DNA of 45,796 nucleotides from Clostridiales bacterium (GTDB lineage: Bacteria > Bacillota > Clostridia > Oscillospirales > Oscillospiraceae): contig SFHQ01000012.1 of NCBI GenBank assembly GCA_004556345.1, forward strand, positions 1 through 45,796, given 5' to 3'. The notes beneath the pieces were generated by a model. The model searched no databases. It worked only from the letters and a program-made list of their open reading frames with translations, and had not been told where the DNA came from. Below, piece by piece: positions 14,048 through 21,496 of this stretch; the stretch's first letter is position 1, and every line of letters begins with the position of its first letter. The translations under genes were made by a program, and so were the position numbers.

Positions 14048-14926
14048 TTAGTGCTGGCGGGCGTGCTCGTCGCCTTCAAAAAAGATCGCCAGCGAACCCG
14101 GTCCGGCGTGGGCACCGTTGGTGGGGTCGAAGGGGGTGATGATGATCTTTTTCGGCGGGTTCTTCTCCTGGATCAGCTTCGCCAGCGTCTCCGCGTCCTG
14201 CCGGCAGTCGCCGTGGGCGATGAAGACGGTCTGATCCCCCGGATAGCGGGCGATCTTGTCAAACTTCTCTGCCAGGGCCTTGATGGAGGCCGCCCGGCCC
14301 CGGACCTTGCCGTTCATCACGATATGACCGTGCTCGTCGCCCTTCAGCAGGGGCTTGATGCCCAGCACGGTGCCCAGCAGGGCCTTGGCCCCGGAGACGC
14401 GCCCGCCGCGGCTGATGTAAAGCAGGTCGTCTACGGTAAAGTAGTGGGCGATATAGGGGCGGAGAGACAGGATGGTGTCGGCCGTCTCGTCCAGGCTCAT
14501 GCCCTTCTCCCGCAGCGCAAAGGCCCGCAGGACCAGGAGGCCCTCCCCTAACGTAGAAGAGAGCGTATCGACCACGCGGATCTTCCGCTCCGGGTAGCTC
14601 TCCTCCAGCTGCCGGGCGGCGATGCTGGCCGACTGGTAGCTCGATGAGATGCCGGACGAAGCGCTCAGGAAGAGAATGTCCAGGTCAGACTGCAGCAGCG
14701 GCTCCCAGTATTCCGCAAACCGCTGGGGCGGGATCATAGAGGTCTTGACCTCCACCCGCTGCTTCATCGCCCGGAAGAACGCCGCGCTGTCGTACTCTTC
14801 GGGAGCCTGACAGGTGTGTTCCTCTCCGTTCATATAGTAAGACAATGGAATGACCACCAGCCCCCGGCTGGCCACTTCCTCCAGGGGCAGGCCGGCCAGA
14901 GAATCGGTGACAACGGCAAAAGACAT
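14048..14926 (-). CDS. DegV family fatty-acid-binding protein (FakB type), second copy
   Basis: The protein has 292 residues; the ATG follows AAGGAGACAAAAATT. Family features are FAVVTDSLAGLP, the region VKTSMIPPQRF in place of the usual TSQPSP, ISRGGRVSGAKALLGTVLGIKPLL, and the C-terminal AHAGPGSLAIFF (family HxGPG). The role is expected to be fatty-acid binding and delivery to FakA, which lies elsewhere. It is transcribed alone. Its promoter overlaps an inverted repeat whose left half, GGTAATC, is identical to the half-site in front of the fatty-acid synthesis operon, so joint control with that operon is possible. Confidence 0.93.
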   Translation of the reverse strand: MSFAVVTDSLAGLPLEEVASRGLVVIPLSYYMNGEEHTCQAPEEYDSAAFFRAMKQRVEVKTSMIPPQRFAEYWEPLLQSDLDILFLSASSGISSSYQSASIAARQLEESYPERKIRVVDTLSSTLGEGLLVLRAFALREKGMSLDETADTILSLRPYIAHYFTVDDLLYISRGGRVSGAKALLGTVLGIKPLLKGDEHGHIVMNGKVRGRAASIKALAEKFDKIARYPGDQTVFIAHGDCRQDAETLAKLIQEKNPPKKIIITPFDPTNGAHAGPGSLAIFFEGDEHARQH

Positions 14927-14946
14927 AATTTTTGTCTCCTTGTTAT

Positions 14947-14990
14947 GTAATATCTAGAACTAGATTACCAGGAGCAAGAGAACCTGTCAA
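14947..14990 (-). promoter_or_regulatory. Promoter of second degV with overlapping inverted repeat
   Basis: On the minus strand, TTGACA (14985-14990), 17-nt spacer, and TAATCT preceded by TGG as extended -10 (14962-14967). The -10 lies inside an imperfect inverted repeat, GGTAATCTAG / CTAGATATTAC (14947-14969). A repressor bound there would block polymerase. Compare the palindrome at 44211-44227. Confidence 0.55.
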
Positions 14991-15059
14991 GGGATATTAG
15001 CAACAATTTTATCTTGTTTTACAAAATTTCAATTTAGAAAGATTTGGAAGTCAAAACAC

Positions 15060-15265
15060 AAAAAGAAGCAGCCGTCCCCTATGACAGCTGCTCCCTGCAT
15101 GAGTACTCAGGGCAAGAAAAAAGACGCGGCCCACCAATGCCTACCCTCCCGTCCTGGAGGGTCCTGCGGCTCTGCCTGGAAGAAGACGGACGGACAGAAA
15201 CGCGGCGCTTTCCCGGAGAGGTAACGCGGAGGAAAGCCCGCATGGGCCGGGCCTCTTGGCCTGAC
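15060..15265 (-). ncRNA. Candidate structured small RNA, about 205 nt, own promoter and terminator
   Basis: This about 400-bp interval between acs and degV holds no credible gene. On the minus strand a promoter (15272-15301) is followed by a GC-rich segment with several perfect stems: GCATGGG/CCCATGC around GGCC-AAGA-GGCC, GCTTTCC/GGAAAGC, ACCCTCC/GGGAGGGT, CCCTG/CAGGG. It ends in an intrinsic terminator (10-bp stem at 15067-15092, then TCTTTTT). I tested it by eye against SRP RNA, RNase P, tmRNA and 6S and found no convincing match. It could also be the processed 3' end of the acs transcript. Identity unknown. Confidence 0.45.
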
Positions 15266-15271
15266 CCATGC

Positions 15272-15301
15272 AGTATACTCCACCCCCAGGGGATTTGTAA
15301 A
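15272..15301 (-). promoter_or_regulatory. Promoter in front of the candidate small RNA
   Basis: TTTACA (15296-15301), 18-nt spacer and TATACT (15272-15277) on the minus strand. It starts only 22 nt after the acs stop codon. Confidence 0.5.
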
Positions 15302-15323
15302 ATTGAGAAGCCCTATGCTGGTA

Positions 15324-16970
15324 TTAAATTTTTGTTGGGGTCTTCGCAAACTGTCCCCGAATGACTTTTCCGTTGGGATTCCGGCGCAGCGGCCCCACAA
15401 ATTCCATCTCCCGGATCTTCTGAAAGCCCGTGCAGGCGTCGTTGTGGAAGGCCATCAGCTCGTCCCGCAAGGCATCGCCGGGGGCATAGCCCTGGTTCAG
15501 GTGGACGTAGGCCTTCACCTTCTGCCCCAGGTCCGGGTCCGGCTCTCCCACGGCCAGACATTCCGCCACAGCAGGGTGGAGGGACAGGGCGTCTTCGATC
15601 TCCACGGGGCTGACCCGGTAGCCCTTGGTCTTGATGATCGAGTCGTTCCGGCCCTGGTAAAAGAGGAAGCCGTCGGCATCCCGGCTCCCCAGGTCGCAGG
15701 TGTGGAAAATATCCCCGTCCCACAGGCGGCGGGTGGCCTCCTCGTCGTTCAGATAGCCGGTCATCATGCCGTTGGGGCGCTGGCCGCCGTCGGCAATGAT
15801 CACGATCTCCCCCACTTCTCCGGGCGCGGCAAAGCTGCCGTCCTCCTTCAAAATTTCGACGTGGTACTTGGGCAAAATTTTCCCCATAGACCCCTCCCGG
15901 CGGCCAAACGCTTTCGAGGCGGCGGCGATGAGATTGGTCTCCGACTGGGCATAGCCCTCATAGAGGGGCTGTCCCGTCTGCTCCTGCACCACCTTCGCCA
16001 GGTCCGGCAAGAGCTTCTCGCCGCCGACCGCATAGTTGGTGATGGAGGAGAGGTCATACTTGTCCATGCCCACTTTGGTCAGCATCCGGTAGACGGTCGG
16101 CTGGGCCATCATGCCGGTGACTTTCGTCTCTTGCAGCGTCTCCAAGACCTTTTCCGGGGGGAAGCGGTCGTAGTCATACACCAGCAGCGCCCCGCCCAGC
16201 ATCCACTGGCCGTAGAACTTGGTGCCGCAGACCACCTCCCAGCCGGTGTCGCCGGTGGCAAAGTGGAGGGAGCCTGGGTGGATATCCTGCATATACTTGG
16301 CCCCCCAGTAGTTGCTCAGGGTGTAAGCGCCGTCGTGCAGGACGCCCTTGGGTTGGCCGGTGGTGCCGGAGGTGAAATACAGCAGGATCGGGTCTTTGGC
16401 GGAGGTGGGGATGCGTCCGAGGACCCCCGGCTGCTTGTCCATGTTCCCCAGCAGGTCCAGATACCCGCTGCCGCCCCCCAGGGCGAAGCGGACGGACACC
16501 CCGGCCTGTTCCGCCGCAGCCAGGACGCGCCGATCGGCCCCGTTCTCTCGGCAGGTGACCACGCACTTGGCCTTGGCCTTGGTCATGCGGTAGAGGAAGT
16601 CCTGTTCCGACAGCAGATAGGAGCAGGGTGCCAGGATCAGGCCCAGCTTGTGGGCGGCCAGGGCCACGATCCACCAGCTCCAGTGGGAGCGCAGGGCCGT
16701 GAGGATCACGTCGCCCCGCTTGAGGCCGTGGCTGCGGAAGAGGTTCGCCATGCGATTGCTCATCACGGACAAGTCTTCCAGGGTCAGCTTGAGCTCTGCG
16801 CCGCGGTCGTTGCGCCAGAGCATGGCCAGGCGCCATGGTTCGGCGGCGGCCATGGTGTCGATGATGTCATAGGCGTAATTAAAGTTGTCTTCGTATTGGT
16901 AGTGCCAGTCCGTCACCTGGCCGTCGGGGCCGAAGGTCTCCTGGATGTAACGGGTGTAGAGGGGTTCCAT
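15324..16970 (-). CDS. AMP-forming acyl-CoA synthetase, first copy
   Basis: The protein has 548 residues; the start MEPLYTRYIQETFG follows AAGGAGCACGCCC. It is an ANL-superfamily ligase that activates a carboxylic acid as acyl-AMP and then acyl-CoA. Visible motifs are A3 YFTSGTTGQPKGVLHD, A5 EGYAQSET, A7/A8 TCDLGSRDADGFLFYQGRND and KTKGYRVSPVEIEDAL, and the catalytic Lys in NPNGKVIRG near the C-terminus. Its closest relative in the window is the synthetase in the fatty-acid operon (34567-36201), which shares the same N-terminal pattern (LYxRYxxETF) and overall plan. Medium-chain or aromatic acids are typical substrates for this group; the actual one is unknown. It is downstream of an orphan response regulator but separated from it by a terminator. 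Confidence 0.9.
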   Translation of the reverse strand: MEPLYTRYIQETFGPDGQVTDWHYQYEDNFNYAYDIIDTMAAAEPWRLAMLWRNDRGAELKLTLEDLSVMSNRMANLFRSHGLKRGDVILTALRSHWSWWIVALAAHKLGLILAPCSYLLSEQDFLYRMTKAKAKCVVTCRENGADRRVLAAAEQAGVSVRFALGGGSGYLDLLGNMDKQPGVLGRIPTSAKDPILLYFTSGTTGQPKGVLHDGAYTLSNYWGAKYMQDIHPGSLHFATGDTGWEVVCGTKFYGQWMLGGALLVYDYDRFPPEKVLETLQETKVTGMMAQPTVYRMLTKVGMDKYDLSSITNYAVGGEKLLPDLAKVVQEQTGQPLYEGYAQSETNLIAAASKAFGRREGSMGKILPKYHVEILKEDGSFAAPGEVGEIVIIADGGQRPNGMMTGYLNDEEATRRLWDGDIFHTCDLGSRDADGFLFYQGRNDSIIKTKGYRVSPVEIEDALSLHPAVAECLAVGEPDPDLGQKVKAYVHLNQGYAPGDALRDELMAFHNDACTGFQKIREMEFVGPLRRNPNGKVIRGQFAKTPTKI

Positions 16971-16992
16971 GGGCGTGCTCCTTTCTGATCCG

Positions 16993-17040
16993 AAAAAAAT
17001 GTAGAAGAAACTCCCGATGGTATGAGGCCACGGGAGTTTC
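16993..17040 (-). terminator. Intrinsic terminator after the CitB/DcuR-type regulator
   Basis: GAAACTCCCG and CGGGAGTTTC (10-bp perfect stem plus inner TGG/CCA), followed after TTCTACA by a run of seven T on the minus strand. Confidence 0.75.
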
Positions 17041-17055
17041 TTTCGTTCTCTGTAA

Positions 17056-17733
17056 TTATTTGCCGATGTAAGTATACACGGCGGACGGGCGGCCACCGGT
17101 GGAGTAGTCCACGCCGCCGATGACGCTGTTTTTGTCGATGAGATAGTTCATGTACCGCCGCAGGGTCACGCGGGAGAGGGAGACGTTTTTGGCAATGTCC
17201 TCAATGGAGAGCTTCTCGCTCTTGTGTTCCCGCAGGAAGGAGCAGATGATCTCCAGGGTAACGGGATGGATGCCCTTGTCCACCAGCTGGCCGCTGCGCT
17301 GGCCCTCCGGGGAGATGACCTTATCCAGCTCCTCCTGGTTAAAGGCTTTGTCCCCGGCAAAGGCTTCCCGGCGGGCCACAAACTTTTGCAGGGCGGACTG
17401 GAAACGGTTATAGTCAAAGGGCTTGATGAGGTAGTCCGACACGCCATAGGAATACAGCTCACTGACGTGACGGGCCTCGCTGGCCGCCGTGACCATGATG
17501 ACATCGGCCAGAATACCCTCGGCCCGCAGCTTCACAAGAAACGTGCGGCCGTCCATCACAGGCATGTAGTAATCCAGCATGATGAGGTCCACGGGGTTGT
17601 TCCGGGCAAACTCCAACGCATCCTGACCATTCTGAAAGACCCCGGCGATGGTCATTTTGTTGTTGTGCTCTACATATTGCTTGTCGATCTCAGCGACCAT
17701 AGGGTCGTCTTCCACGATAATGACTTGATACAT
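17056..17733 (-). CDS. CitB/DcuR-family response regulator without adjacent kinase
   Basis: The protein has 225 residues; GAGGA precedes the ATG. The receiver domain shows EDD (8-10), phospho-acceptor Asp in IMLDYYMPVMDG (about residue 54), Thr in VTAAS and Lys in LIKPFD. The C-terminal half holds the helix-turn-helix of the family: KLSIEDIAKNVSLSRVTLRRYMNYLIDK. Relatives (DcuR, CitB, MalR, DctR) respond to C4-dicarboxylates or citrate through a DcuS/CitA-type kinase coded next door. Here both neighbours are metabolic genes and no kinase is in the window. It has its own promoter and terminator. Likely targets are the adjacent symporter or acyl-CoA synthetase; this is inference. Confidence 0.9.
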   Translation of the reverse strand: MYQVIIVEDDPMVAEIDKQYVEHNNKMTIAGVFQNGQDALEFARNNPVDLIMLDYYMPVMDGRTFLVKLRAEGILADVIMVTAASEARHVSELYSYGVSDYLIKPFDYNRFQSALQKFVARREAFAGDKAFNQEELDKVISPEGQRSGQLVDKGIHPVTLEIICSFLREHKSEKLSIEDIAKNVSLSRVTLRRYMNYLIDKNSVIGGVDYSTGGRPSAVYTYIGK

Positions 17734-17768
17734 ACGACATTCCTCACAGCTTTGTCGGTTTTGATATC

Positions 17769-17797
17769 ATTATACATGGAAATCGGACAAAAGGCAA
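17769..17797 (-). promoter_or_regulatory. Sigma-A promoter of the CitB/DcuR-type regulator
   Basis: TTGCCT (17792-17797), 17-nt spacer and a perfect TATAAT (17769-17774) on the minus strand, 35 nt upstream of the start codon. Confidence 0.75.
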
Positions 17798-17893
17798 GCA
17801 CTCAAAGAGGGAAACTTTACCTATCTGAAAACAAAAGTTTGCCGAAAAGAACTAAAGTTCAGAAAGGCCCGGCAGAAACGGTTTCTTCCGGCA

Positions 17894-19312
17894 TCAGTTC
17901 CAGTAATCCGTCTCCTGCTTCAGGCCAATGCTGGCGGCCTTGAAGTGGGGGTCCTTCCCCTCTTTCCGTTGGGCCATGTAGTCCTTCAGGGTCTTCACGG
18001 CGGTGTTGCCCAGGATCAGAATGACCGGGATGTTGATGATGACCATGAGGGCCTGGAAGAGGTCAGCGGTGTCCCAGGCCAGGCTCATGCTCAGCATCGC
18101 GCCGAGCAGGACGATGACGGCGGCGATCAGACGGAAGCCGGTCATAAAGGCGTGGCTGGGGGTGCGCTTAAAGATGAAACGCAGGCAGCCCTCGCAGTAG
18201 TAATAGTTGCCGATCAGAGTGGTAAAGGCGAACAGGGCCATGGACACTGCGATGAAGATCGGGCCAAAATTGCCCAGAGAGCTTTGCAGCGCCGCCTGAA
18301 CATAGGGCGCACCTGCCGCCTCCTCGGTGGGGATCACGCCGGAGCACAGGCACATGAGGGCGGTGGCAGTACAGATGAGCAGGGTGTCGATGAACACGGA
18401 CAGCATCTGGACCAGGCCCTGCTTGGCGGGGTGGGACACGTCGGCGGTGGCAGCGGCGTTGGGGGCAGAGCCCATACCGGCCTCGTTAGAGTACAGGCCG
18501 CGCTTGATGCCCTGCATCATGCAGGAGCCGGTGAAGCCGCCGAAGATCGCAGGGAAGTCAAAGGCGCTGACAAAGATGTTCTTAAACACGCCGGGGATGA
18601 GGTTGGCGTGCATCACCACGACCACGATGGCGATGATGACATAGAACACACCCATGATGGGGACCAGAGCACCGGTGACCTTGGTCAGCCGGTGCGCCCC
18701 GCCCAGCACGCAGATGGCGAACAGGATGGCCAGGATCAGACCGATGACAAACGCCGTGTGGTCACCATAGAAGGAGAATCCGGCAAAGGCAGACTGGAGA
18801 TTGTAGGAGGCCAGCATGTTGTAGCCCACGGCATAGGTCAGGATGATGATGACGGCGAAGATCACGCCCAGCCAGCGCTGCCCCAGGGCAGACTCCATGT
18901 AGTAGGAGGGACCGCCGTAGCTGTGGCCCTTCTTGTCCTTGCGCTTATAGACCTGGGCCAGGGTGGACTCGATGAAAGCGGAGGCACCGCCCAGGATGGC
19001 GGTGATCCACATCCAGAACACTGCACCGTAGCCGCCCAGGCAGATGGCCGTGGACACGCCGACGATGTTGCCGGTGCCCACGCGCGAGGCCGTGGAGACC
19101 ATCAAAGCCCCGAAGGAGGAGATGCCCCCGGAGGTCTTGGGCTTTTCCATCACCACCCGCAGGGATTCGGGCAGCAGACGGATCTGAATGAGCTTGGTAC
19201 GGAAGGTGAAAAACAGGCCCGCCACAATAAGGAACATGGGGACCCAGGGCATGTACAATACCCCGCTGATGGCGTTCACGACGCCATCGATCCGCGTCAG
19301 GATCTCGTTCAA
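17894..19312 (-). CDS. Alanine/glycine:cation symporter (AGCS family)
   Basis: The protein has 472 residues. The start is a TTG (19312) preceded by AGAGAGTGA; the N-terminus NEILTRIDGVVNAISGVLYMPWVPM then aligns with the family. About ten to eleven membrane segments are evident. Family signatures are GGISSFGALMVSTASRVGTGNIVGV, FWMWITAILGGASAFIESTLAQVYK and GLYSNEAGMGSAPNAAATA. Such carriers take up alanine or glycine together with sodium or protons. A good promoter lies about 90 nt upstream, with a cre-like site between promoter and gene, so carbon catabolite control is plausible. A second amino-acid carrier follows upstream on the same strand, suggesting a peptide/amino-acid utilisation locus. 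Confidence 0.94.
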   Translation of the reverse strand: MNEILTRIDGVVNAISGVLYMPWVPMFLIVAGLFFTFRTKLIQIRLLPESLRVVMEKPKTSGGISSFGALMVSTASRVGTGNIVGVSTAICLGGYGAVFWMWITAILGGASAFIESTLAQVYKRKDKKGHSYGGPSYYMESALGQRWLGVIFAVIIILTYAVGYNMLASYNLQSAFAGFSFYGDHTAFVIGLILAILFAICVLGGAHRLTKVTGALVPIMGVFYVIIAIVVVVMHANLIPGVFKNIFVSAFDFPAIFGGFTGSCMMQGIKRGLYSNEAGMGSAPNAAATADVSHPAKQGLVQMLSVFIDTLLICTATALMCLCSGVIPTEEAAGAPYVQAALQSSLGNFGPIFIAVSMALFAFTTLIGNYYYCEGCLRFIFKRTPSHAFMTGFRLIAAVIVLLGAMLSMSLAWDTADLFQALMVIINIPVILILGNTAVKTLKDYMAQRKEGKDPHFKAASIGLKQETDYWN

Positions 19313-19365
19313 AACAAATCACTCTCTTTTCTCTGTTTTACAGCGGAATTTCCCTAGGAAAGCGG

Positions 19366-19380
19366 TGAGAAACGCTTTCA
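19366..19380 (-). promoter_or_regulatory. Candidate catabolite-responsive element (cre) in the symporter leader
   Basis: TGAAAGCGTTTCTCA on the minus strand. The first ten positions fit the CcpA consensus TGWAARCGYT exactly, and the core GAAA-CG-CTTTC is palindromic on the other strand. It lies about 20 nt downstream of the -10 box, a position that blocks elongation in known roadblock sites. The same bases also allow two alternative hairpins (CGGTGA/TCACCG or GAAAGCG/CGCTTTC). Confidence 0.5.
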
Positions 19381-19402
19381 CCGGAAAATAGCTGCGGCTT
19401 TC

Positions 19403-19431
19403 ATTCTACAAGACGGAGAAACAAAAAGCAA
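19403..19431 (-). promoter_or_regulatory. Sigma-A promoter of the AGCS symporter
   Basis: TTGCTT (19426-19431), 17-nt spacer and TAGAAT (19403-19408) on the minus strand. Confidence 0.7.
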
Positions 19432-19462
19432 GCACAATCGACACACCTTGCCCGGTTTCCCC

Positions 19463-19500
19463 CATAAAACCGGCGCGGTCCGAACAAACCGGACCGCGCC
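19463..19500 (-). terminator. Intrinsic terminator after the APC permease
   Basis: An 11-bp perfect stem (GGCGCGGTCCG / CGGACCGCGCC) followed by GGTTTTATG on the minus strand. Confidence 0.85.
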
Positions 19501-19531
19501 AGATAAAATATTGAGGAGAGCGAGGATAGAA

Positions 19532-21019
19532 TTAGTCCTCGTGTGTTGCGTGACCAAACATCGCAGCTTCGCGATCGGCCTTGGAGATGGCCTTTCTCTG
19601 CACGCCGGAGATGGCATACAGGATAAAGCCGATGACCATCCAGCCCACAAACATGATGCTTGCGGTCTTGCCCATGTACACGGGGTTGTTGGGCACGAAG
19701 AGCAGGATGAAGACCACGGTGGTGATCAGGGCAGAGAAGCCACCCATCGCCACGCCGCCGGGGATCTTATAGGGACGCTCCATATCGGGTGCGATCTTCC
19801 GCAGACGGATCAGCGAGAAGGAGGTGATGCACCAGGACAGCACGAAGGCCGCCGCCGAGAAGGAGGTGATGGAGCCGATCAGGCCGGCGCCCAGGAAGGG
19901 GCCGATCAGGGACAGCAGCAGGCAGACCAGCAGGCCGGGAACGGGAATGCCGTTCTTATTCTGCTTGGCAAAGACGCCGGGCACCAGGTTGCCGCGGCCC
20001 ATGGCCATGAGCAGGCTGGCGGAAGCCATGAAGAAGCCGTTCCAAGTGGTGAACAGGCCGGCGATGGCGCCCAGGGTGATGAGCCAATACAGCACACCGC
20101 CCACAGCCCCAGGATACAGGGACTTGAACATGGTAGCAGCGGAGGGGTTGGACATGTGTGCGAACTCCTGCCACTTCCAAGCGTAGCCGAAGCAGAACAG
20201 CAGGATGGCATAGAACACGCAGGCCAGGACGACGGACAGCACCACGGTCTTACCCACGCTGGCCACATCGCCGCCGGCATCCTCGATGCCCTGGGGGATG
20301 GTCTCGAAGCCAGCCAGGAAGAAGGGGGCAGAGGCCAGGATGGCCAGAATGCCGCCGAACATGCTGTTGTGGGAGACCTGCTTCAGACCGTCGGCGGGGT
20401 TGCCGTAGATGGTGGGGTCGGTGACGTCATAGATGGGCTTCCAGTTGTCTGCGTTGCCGCCGATCAGGGAGGCGATGGCACCGATGACAGCTGCACCAAC
20501 CAGGATGAAGCACAGGATCTTCTGAACGGAAGCAGCGGCAGCCAGGCCACGCATGTTCAGGGCGAACAGCAGCAGGGAGGCGACCGTGCCGATGATGATG
20601 GTGATGAGATAGATGGGCTCACCAGCCACCTTGTACAGAATGGGACCGGTCTTGATGCCGGGGATCAGATAACCCAGAACGTCGGTGATCTGAATGGCTT
20701 CCCAGGGGATGATGGACACGAATGCGCCAAACGCCGCCCAGCCGGAGATGAAAGACACTGTCTCATTGAACGCCTTGTAAGCAAAGGCCATGCCGCCGCC
20801 GGCCACGGGGAGCATGGGAACCAGCTCGCAGTAGCACAGGGCAATGGGCACCATCATGACCAGCGCCACGATGTAGCCGATAGCAGCGGGAATGGGGCCG
20901 CCGCAGCTGGTCATCCAACCATTGATGGCCACGGCCCAGCCCACGCCGACGATAGCGCCAAAGCCGATGCAGAAAAAGTCAACGGCGCTGACACCCTTCT
21001 TTTCGGGGGTATTACTCAT
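19532..21019 (-). CDS. APC-superfamily amino acid permease
   Basis: The protein has 495 residues; GAGGTAA precedes the ATG. About twelve to thirteen membrane segments are evident. The first carries the glycine-rich unwound region of APC carriers (GFGAIVGVGWAVAINGW). The ALCYCELVPMLPVAGGGMAFAY segment and FFLAGFETIPQGIEDAGG in TM6 are also typical of the superfamily. Substrate cannot be read from sequence; uptake or exchange of an amino acid or amine is expected. Transcribed from its own strong promoter and closed by its own terminator, so it is a single-gene unit. The neighbouring AGCS symporter points to amino-acid metabolism. Confidence 0.9.
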   Translation of the reverse strand: MSNTPEKKGVSAVDFFCIGFGAIVGVGWAVAINGWMTSCGGPIPAAIGYIVALVMMVPIALCYCELVPMLPVAGGGMAFAYKAFNETVSFISGWAAFGAFVSIIPWEAIQITDVLGYLIPGIKTGPILYKVAGEPIYLITIIIGTVASLLLFALNMRGLAAAASVQKILCFILVGAAVIGAIASLIGGNADNWKPIYDVTDPTIYGNPADGLKQVSHNSMFGGILAILASAPFFLAGFETIPQGIEDAGGDVASVGKTVVLSVVLACVFYAILLFCFGYAWKWQEFAHMSNPSAATMFKSLYPGAVGGVLYWLITLGAIAGLFTTWNGFFMASASLLMAMGRGNLVPGVFAKQNKNGIPVPGLLVCLLLSLIGPFLGAGLIGSITSFSAAAFVLSWCITSFSLIRLRKIAPDMERPYKIPGGVAMGGFSALITTVVFILLFVPNNPVYMGKTASIMFVGWMVIGFILYAISGVQRKAISKADREAAMFGHATHED

Positions 21020-21187
21020 TTACGTTACCTCTTTTCTTCTGATGCCCGCTCCCGATTGGAGCCGGGACAAACGTGATTCGTGCAGGAAACGAATCATTTT
21101 TCACAAACCGGGGCATCTCTCCTCCCTTCTGCCCCAGCCGCCCAACGAATAAAAAAGCTAAAAATCCGTCGAGCGAAACCGAAAATT

Positions 21188-21216
21188 ATTATACGAAATA
21201 CACAGATAGCTGTAAA
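21188..21216 (-). promoter_or_regulatory. Sigma-A promoter of the APC permease
   Basis: TTTACA (21211-21216), 17-nt spacer and perfect TATAAT (21188-21193) on the minus strand. The start codon is about 165 nt downstream, so the leader is unusually long. No known riboswitch was recognised in it. Confidence 0.72.
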
Positions 21217-21367
21217 CTTGAGAACTTTAATGATGTGCAAGAAAAAATTTTGCATGAAACTACTTCCTGCAAAATGAAAGATTTTATGCATTGCTTCCGC
21301 TGCCCATTTTTTCACCTGTCTGCCCGTTCCAAAGACAAAGAGCTTTTATACTGTTATCAGAATATTC

Positions 21368-21396
21368 TTGCAATCTGCCAGAGAAAGGGGTAAGAT
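21368..21396 (+). promoter_or_regulatory. Probable promoter of the LysR regulator
   Basis: TTGCAA (21368-21373), 17-nt spacer and TAAGAT (21391-21396), about 100 nt upstream of the LysR start. The 477-bp interval 21020-21496 otherwise holds only the divergent permease promoter and AT-rich sequence; no gene is supported there. Confidence 0.45.
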
Positions 21397-21496
21397 AGCT
21401 CTTAGACCCTGCCGGAGCGCAGGAGATAGACACGTCCAGGCACCTGACTGATCCAGGGGAAACACGTGGAACGGAGGAAAAGGAGGGGCTGCGAGA

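Noticed and set aside
15225..15245. GGAGGAAAGCCCG on the plus strand, similar to the GAGGAAAG core of RNase P RNA
   Set aside because: No matching P4 partner (ACAGAA) or the remaining RNase P architecture is present; promoter and terminator point to a minus-strand transcript.
21073..21393. 106-residue open frame upstream of the LysR gene
   Set aside because: No ribosome-binding site, unusual codon use, and it covers the strong divergent promoter of the APC permease.
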